Shown: positions 61,186-64,000 of the stretch, piece after piece | Layout: each line of letters opens with the position of its first letter | Position numbering within the stretch: position 1 is the first letter of the stretch | Assembly (NCBI RefSeq): GCF_009832905.1 | Contig: NZ_CP047135.1 | Location: forward strand, 2,086,001-2,150,000 | DNA length: 64,000 nt | Direction of reading: 5' to 3' | From: Stenotrophomonas sp. 364 | Lineage (GTDB): Bacteria; Pseudomonadota; Gammaproteobacteria; Xanthomonadales; Xanthomonadaceae | Notes under the pieces: generated by a model | The model's input: only the letters and a program-made list of their open reading frames with translations | Told to the model about the DNA's origin: nothing | Databases searched by the model: none | Made by a program: the position numbers and the translations under genes

Positions 61186-63369
61186 TCAATTACCTGTTTT
61201 GGACCAATGCGGTTCGTCGACCTTGTTCTTGGGGCCGTAGTAGGTCCAGTGATAGACCTTGTACGTGGCGCCTACTTCCTGCAGGTCGCGCTTGCTGGTA
61301 ATGGCCACCGACACGCCACTGGCGTTCTTGACGGTCTTGCCGATGCCCCACGGGGGATCGAACTTCATGTCGATCGCCTCGCCCCCGTTGTGGTTGGAAC
61401 TGTAGGGCTTGCCGATCGCACCAGCGGCCCCATACGCCTGGTCCATCTCACGCGCGCCCTTTTTGGCCGCGTCCAGGTCCGGCTTGCCGTTGGCGTCCAG
61501 GTGCTCCCAATCGATGTTGACCGGTTCGTCGCCATTCTGCGGCACGAACTTGGGTACCTTGCCCGGGGCCAGCCCCTGCACCACTTCGCGTGCGTAGTAC
61601 ATCAGGTAGGAGCGCTGCGGCGGACGCAGGGTGGTGTTGATGATCACATCGATGCCACCGGCCTTCATCGCCGCGATGAAGCTGCTGGCGCCCTCGCGGA
61701 ACGGCGACTTGAGGTCGGCCACCTTGGCACTCTGCAGGAACCGGCCATGCCAGTGCTTGCCGCTCTTGCTGGTGGCACCGCCATCGGTGGCCGCGGCATT
61801 GGCCTCGCCCAGCGGCGAATAGAAATTGTTGAGCAGCGCGATCGGGTGGATGTGGTACACCTCGGGCGACACCGGGAAGCCGGGCACCTTCGGCTGTACC
61901 TTGTCCCACCAGCGCAGATGCTTGATGCGCAGCTTCTCGGCGCTCCACTCGGGCTGGCCACCCAGCATCAGCGGATCCAACGCGTCCCACTTGGCGTCGC
62001 TGCCGCCCCATTCGCTTTCGTACTTGGCGATCATCCGGCTCATGGCCTGGGCCATCAGCGGCTGTTCCATCGCCGTGCGCAGCTCGGCCTTGGACAGGTA
62101 GCCGCTCTTGTCGGTGTCCAGCTGCTCATAGAGCTTCTTGACCAGCGCGCTCTGGTCGACCTTGTCGGCGCGCATCTTGTAGTCGGTGACCTCATCTGCG
62201 CGCAGCGCGCCCATGTTCACCAGCGAGGCCGACAGCATGTCCACCGGCTGGATCTGGCCCTCTTCCACCCAATCGAAGCCCGGCCACGCCCACGGCGACT
62301 GCCAGCCGACCTTCGGCATGCCGCTTTCGCAGACCCAGCCGACGTGGATCTTGCCAGCATTCTGGCTGCGCACCGATACACGCCACCACGGCTTGCCATC
62401 GGCGTCGACAACGCGGTCTGCCGGCGGGTTCTTCTCCAGCTCGGCGCGGGTCATCACGCGGGCAAAGGCGGCTTCACCACCGGCATCGGGGCCATCCAGC
62501 CGCAACGGGAACTTCTTCCACACTTTCATGCCGTCGGCACCGCACGACACCAGCGCCGCACGCTCCACCCACACCGCGTCACCCTGCGGCATGCGCATCT
62601 CGCGCCGCTTGTAGTTCAGCTTCTTGGCCAGCTTTTCGTCCAGGGTGCGGTCGGTATCGGCCGGGCCGACGAACCAGCCGGTCCATTCGGCGTCGGGCGC
62701 CTTGGCGTAGCGCTTGCTCTTGGATGAGTAGGCGCCCAATGCCTCGCGGTCCATCACCACCAGGCCCGCCTTCTGGATCTTCGCCCACGGACCAATCGCG
62801 CCGTCCTTGCCCTGCACAAGTCGCGTATCGGCCGGCCAGGTGGTGTCGTGCGGCACCGGCAGCTTGAGCTTGGCCCCCTTGTCGATCAGGAACAGCGAGC
62901 CGGTGTTGGGCGGCAGCAGCGACGCATACTTGCGCGCCGTCTTGACGAACACCGGCAGGTCATTACCGGCAAAGGTCTCGATGTGCACCATCTGTCGCCA
63001 GCCACGCTTGGCGCGCGGCTGGGCATCCACGTACTGCTGGTACTCGCCCACGTGGCCGAGCAGCGCACCGGCACTGACCGGAATGGGCTTCTCCGGAATC
63101 ACCACCTGGTCCAGCGTAAGCGGCGCCTTGGGGCCGGGGTCCAGCTCGGACAGGAACACCCAGCCCTGCGCGGCCGCCGGATCCACCGCCTCACCCGGAC
63201 GCACCGGCGCGATCTCACCTTCCAGGATGCGGTCGATCTGCGCCCACTTGTCGCCGCGGTTCTTCACCGTGATGCGGGCATCACGCGGCAGCAGCCCGAT
63301 GCGGGCGCTCTTGCCGCTGGCCTCCTTGCGGATGTTCAGGCCGATGATCGGCGCGGCGGCGTCACTCAT
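61186..63369 (-). CDS. Modular T6SS effector: SH3, EF-hand and LAS (M15-like) peptidase
   Basis: 727 residues. The start is a bacterial SH3-like domain (IIGLNIRKEASGKSARIGLL). A further SH3-like piece is at about 320-350 (WWRVSV...VGWVCE). A canonical EF-hand loop D418-TDKSGYLSKA-E429 follows, then VYHIHPIALLNNF (504-516), a motif I associate with T6SS cell-wall effectors. The C-terminus has S658-N-H660-NGG-EA-I-D667, the SxHxxGxAxD zinc site of LAS/M15 peptidases, and DEPHW (718-722), which gives the catalytic acid and third ligand. It is probably a peptidoglycan carboxypeptidase or endopeptidase. There is no signal peptide, which fits T6SS delivery. Neighbours are the partial gene at 63362 and the candidate immunity genes. 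Confidence 0.82.
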   Translation of the reverse strand: MSDAAAPIIGLNIRKEASGKSARIGLLPRDARITVKNRGDKWAQIDRILEGEIAPVRPGEAVDPAAAQGWVFLSELDPGPKAPLTLDQVVIPEKPIPVSAGALLGHVGEYQQYVDAQPRAKRGWRQMVHIETFAGNDLPVFVKTARKYASLLPPNTGSLFLIDKGAKLKLPVPHDTTWPADTRLVQGKDGAIGPWAKIQKAGLVVMDREALGAYSSKSKRYAKAPDAEWTGWFVGPADTDRTLDEKLAKKLNYKRREMRMPQGDAVWVERAALVSCGADGMKVWKKFPLRLDGPDAGGEAAFARVMTRAELEKNPPADRVVDADGKPWWRVSVRSQNAGKIHVGWVCESGMPKVGWQSPWAWPGFDWVEEGQIQPVDMLSASLVNMGALRADEVTDYKMRADKVDQSALVKKLYEQLDTDKSGYLSKAELRTAMEQPLMAQAMSRMIAKYESEWGGSDAKWDALDPLMLGGQPEWSAEKLRIKHLRWWDKVQPKVPGFPVSPEVYHIHPIALLNNFYSPLGEANAAATDGGATSKSGKHWHGRFLQSAKVADLKSPFREGASSFIAAMKAGGIDVIINTTLRPPQRSYLMYYAREVVQGLAPGKVPKFVPQNGDEPVNIDWEHLDANGKPDLDAAKKGAREMDQAYGAAGAIGKPYSSNHNGGEAIDMKFDPPWGIGKTVKNASGVSVAITSKRDLQEVGATYKVYHWTYYGPKNKVDEPHWSKTGN

Positions 63370-64000
63370 GGACCAGCTCCTCGGACGTCACGTTGTCCCA
63401 TTCCTTGGTCTCGGGTGGGAAGAACCCGAGCAGTTCATTGGCTTCGCTGGAGATACCGTGGCCGCAATCGCAGCCCACCTCTTCCACCTCGGCCGGCGCT
63501 TCCGCAGCGGCCTGCACCGGGGGCGGCGGCACCTCCTGTTTGTCCTTGGCGCGCTCGCCCACGACGAACTCGTTGCTGGCATCCCAGTACGCCGGCCGGG
63601 CACGCTTGGGATTCTCTTCGTAGCCCTGGAAGTCCAGCAGGTGCATGTACAGGCTGTAGAACACCATCTGCATGCCCGGATCACGCGGCTTGGGCGCATC
63701 CGCCGTGTCCGGTTCCTTCTTTGCCGTGCCCGGCGCCGCTGCCGCCGCAGCACCGGTGGTCGCCCCTGCGGCGCCCGCGGCGGCAACACCGCCGGACGGA
63801 TTGTCGGGCGTGCAGGTCTTGGGCGCGTTCTTCTCGGCCTCGGCCTTGAACAGCGACTCGGCATTGGGCGGCAGCTCGATGCGGTGCCGCACCAGCGCGA
63901 AGCCGGACGAATACGCGGCGCTGCGCTGCACCTTCGGGAAGGTGATTTCGGGGTACTTGCGGTTCACCATGTAGGCGACGATCTCGCCATCCTTGATGCA
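63362..64000 (-). CDS. T6SS-linked hypothetical protein, 5' end outside the window
   Basis: At least 212 residues, open to the right edge (CIKDGEIVAYMVNRKYPEITF). An Ala-rich low-complexity stretch lies in the middle (AAAGAAGATTGAAAAAA) and an acidic end carries CDCGHGISSEANELLGF. The stop overlaps the effector start by 8 bp, so the two are made together. I recognise no domain. It could be a carrier or adaptor for the effector, or the N-terminal half of a split effector. The part to the right of the window is needed. Confidence 0.65.
   Translation of the reverse strand, partial: CIKDGEIVAYMVNRKYPEITFPKVQRSAAYSSGFALVRHRIELPPNAESLFKAEAEKNAPKTCTPDNPSGGVAAAGAAGATTGAAAAAAPGTAKKEPDTADAPKPRDPGMQMVFYSLYMHLLDFQGYEENPKRARPAYWDASNEFVVGERAKDKQEVPPPPVQAAAEAPAEVEEVGCDCGHGISSEANELLGFFPPETKEWDNVTSEELVHE

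Overview
The window is very GC-rich, densely packed chromosomal DNA. Its gene content fits a gammaproteobacterium of the Xanthomonadaceae, most probably Stenotrophomonas or a close relative. It carries a Tad pilus locus, a trimeric autotransporter with an extended signal peptide, a SapC / TonB-receptor pair and a T6SS vgrG island with Tle1. The genus is inferred from protein flavour and gene neighbourhood, not from a search. I see no rRNA, tRNA, CRISPR array, insertion sequence or phage.

Layout. 1-9 kb: the end of a frameshifted methyltransferase, then a leftward operon cyoA-B-C-D, a PCuA(C) chaperone, SCO1 and an MFS exporter with overlapping or nearly touching genes, divergent from a MocR-type regulator. 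9-19 kb: mostly small stress and metabolism units. These include an EF-hand mini-protein, an HxlR regulator divergent from a PRISE-like reductase, and a secreted formamidase. They also include a TetR/NemR-like unit (acuI-like reductase, tetR, DJ-1/PfpI protein) with twin operators, and a CueR/CopZ-like copper unit with two MerR-type promoters. 19-25 kb: a Tat-exported flavoprotein, a DUF885 peptidase, an OsmC-like protein and a fasciclin protein. 25-31 kb: a 1475-residue trimeric autotransporter followed by a BamE-OmpA lipoprotein, with an AraC regulator upstream and phased direct repeats between regulator and adhesin. 31-45 kb: a 787-bp control region, then a complete Tad/Flp pilus locus (flp, cpaA, tadE, cpaB, cpaC, cpaE, cpaF, tadB, tadC, tadD, a DUF3613 protein, tadG, a DUF2968 protein). 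45-53 kb: a serine hydrolase, a small secreted protein, a GNAT enzyme, a TonB-dependent receptor and SapC. The last two are separated by two large structured repeat elements. 53-64 kb: a leftward type VI secretion cargo island. It has a modular SH3/EF-hand/LAS-peptidase effector with two paralogous candidate immunity proteins, VgrG, a DUF4123 chaperone, a candidate lipoprotein immunity protein and a Tle1 phospholipase. A CDP-diacylglycerol pyrophosphatase follows.

How the parts fit. From 25 to 45 kb the theme is surface attachment (autotransporter plus Tad pili). From 53 to 64 kb it is contact-dependent antagonism: one effector aimed at peptidoglycan and one at phospholipid, each next to candidate immunity genes. 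The best candidates for something undescribed are the twin structured elements at 50637-50917, the 21-bp phased boxes before the adhesin, the 22-bp tandem repeat before flp, and the paralogous immunity pair with its multidomain effector.
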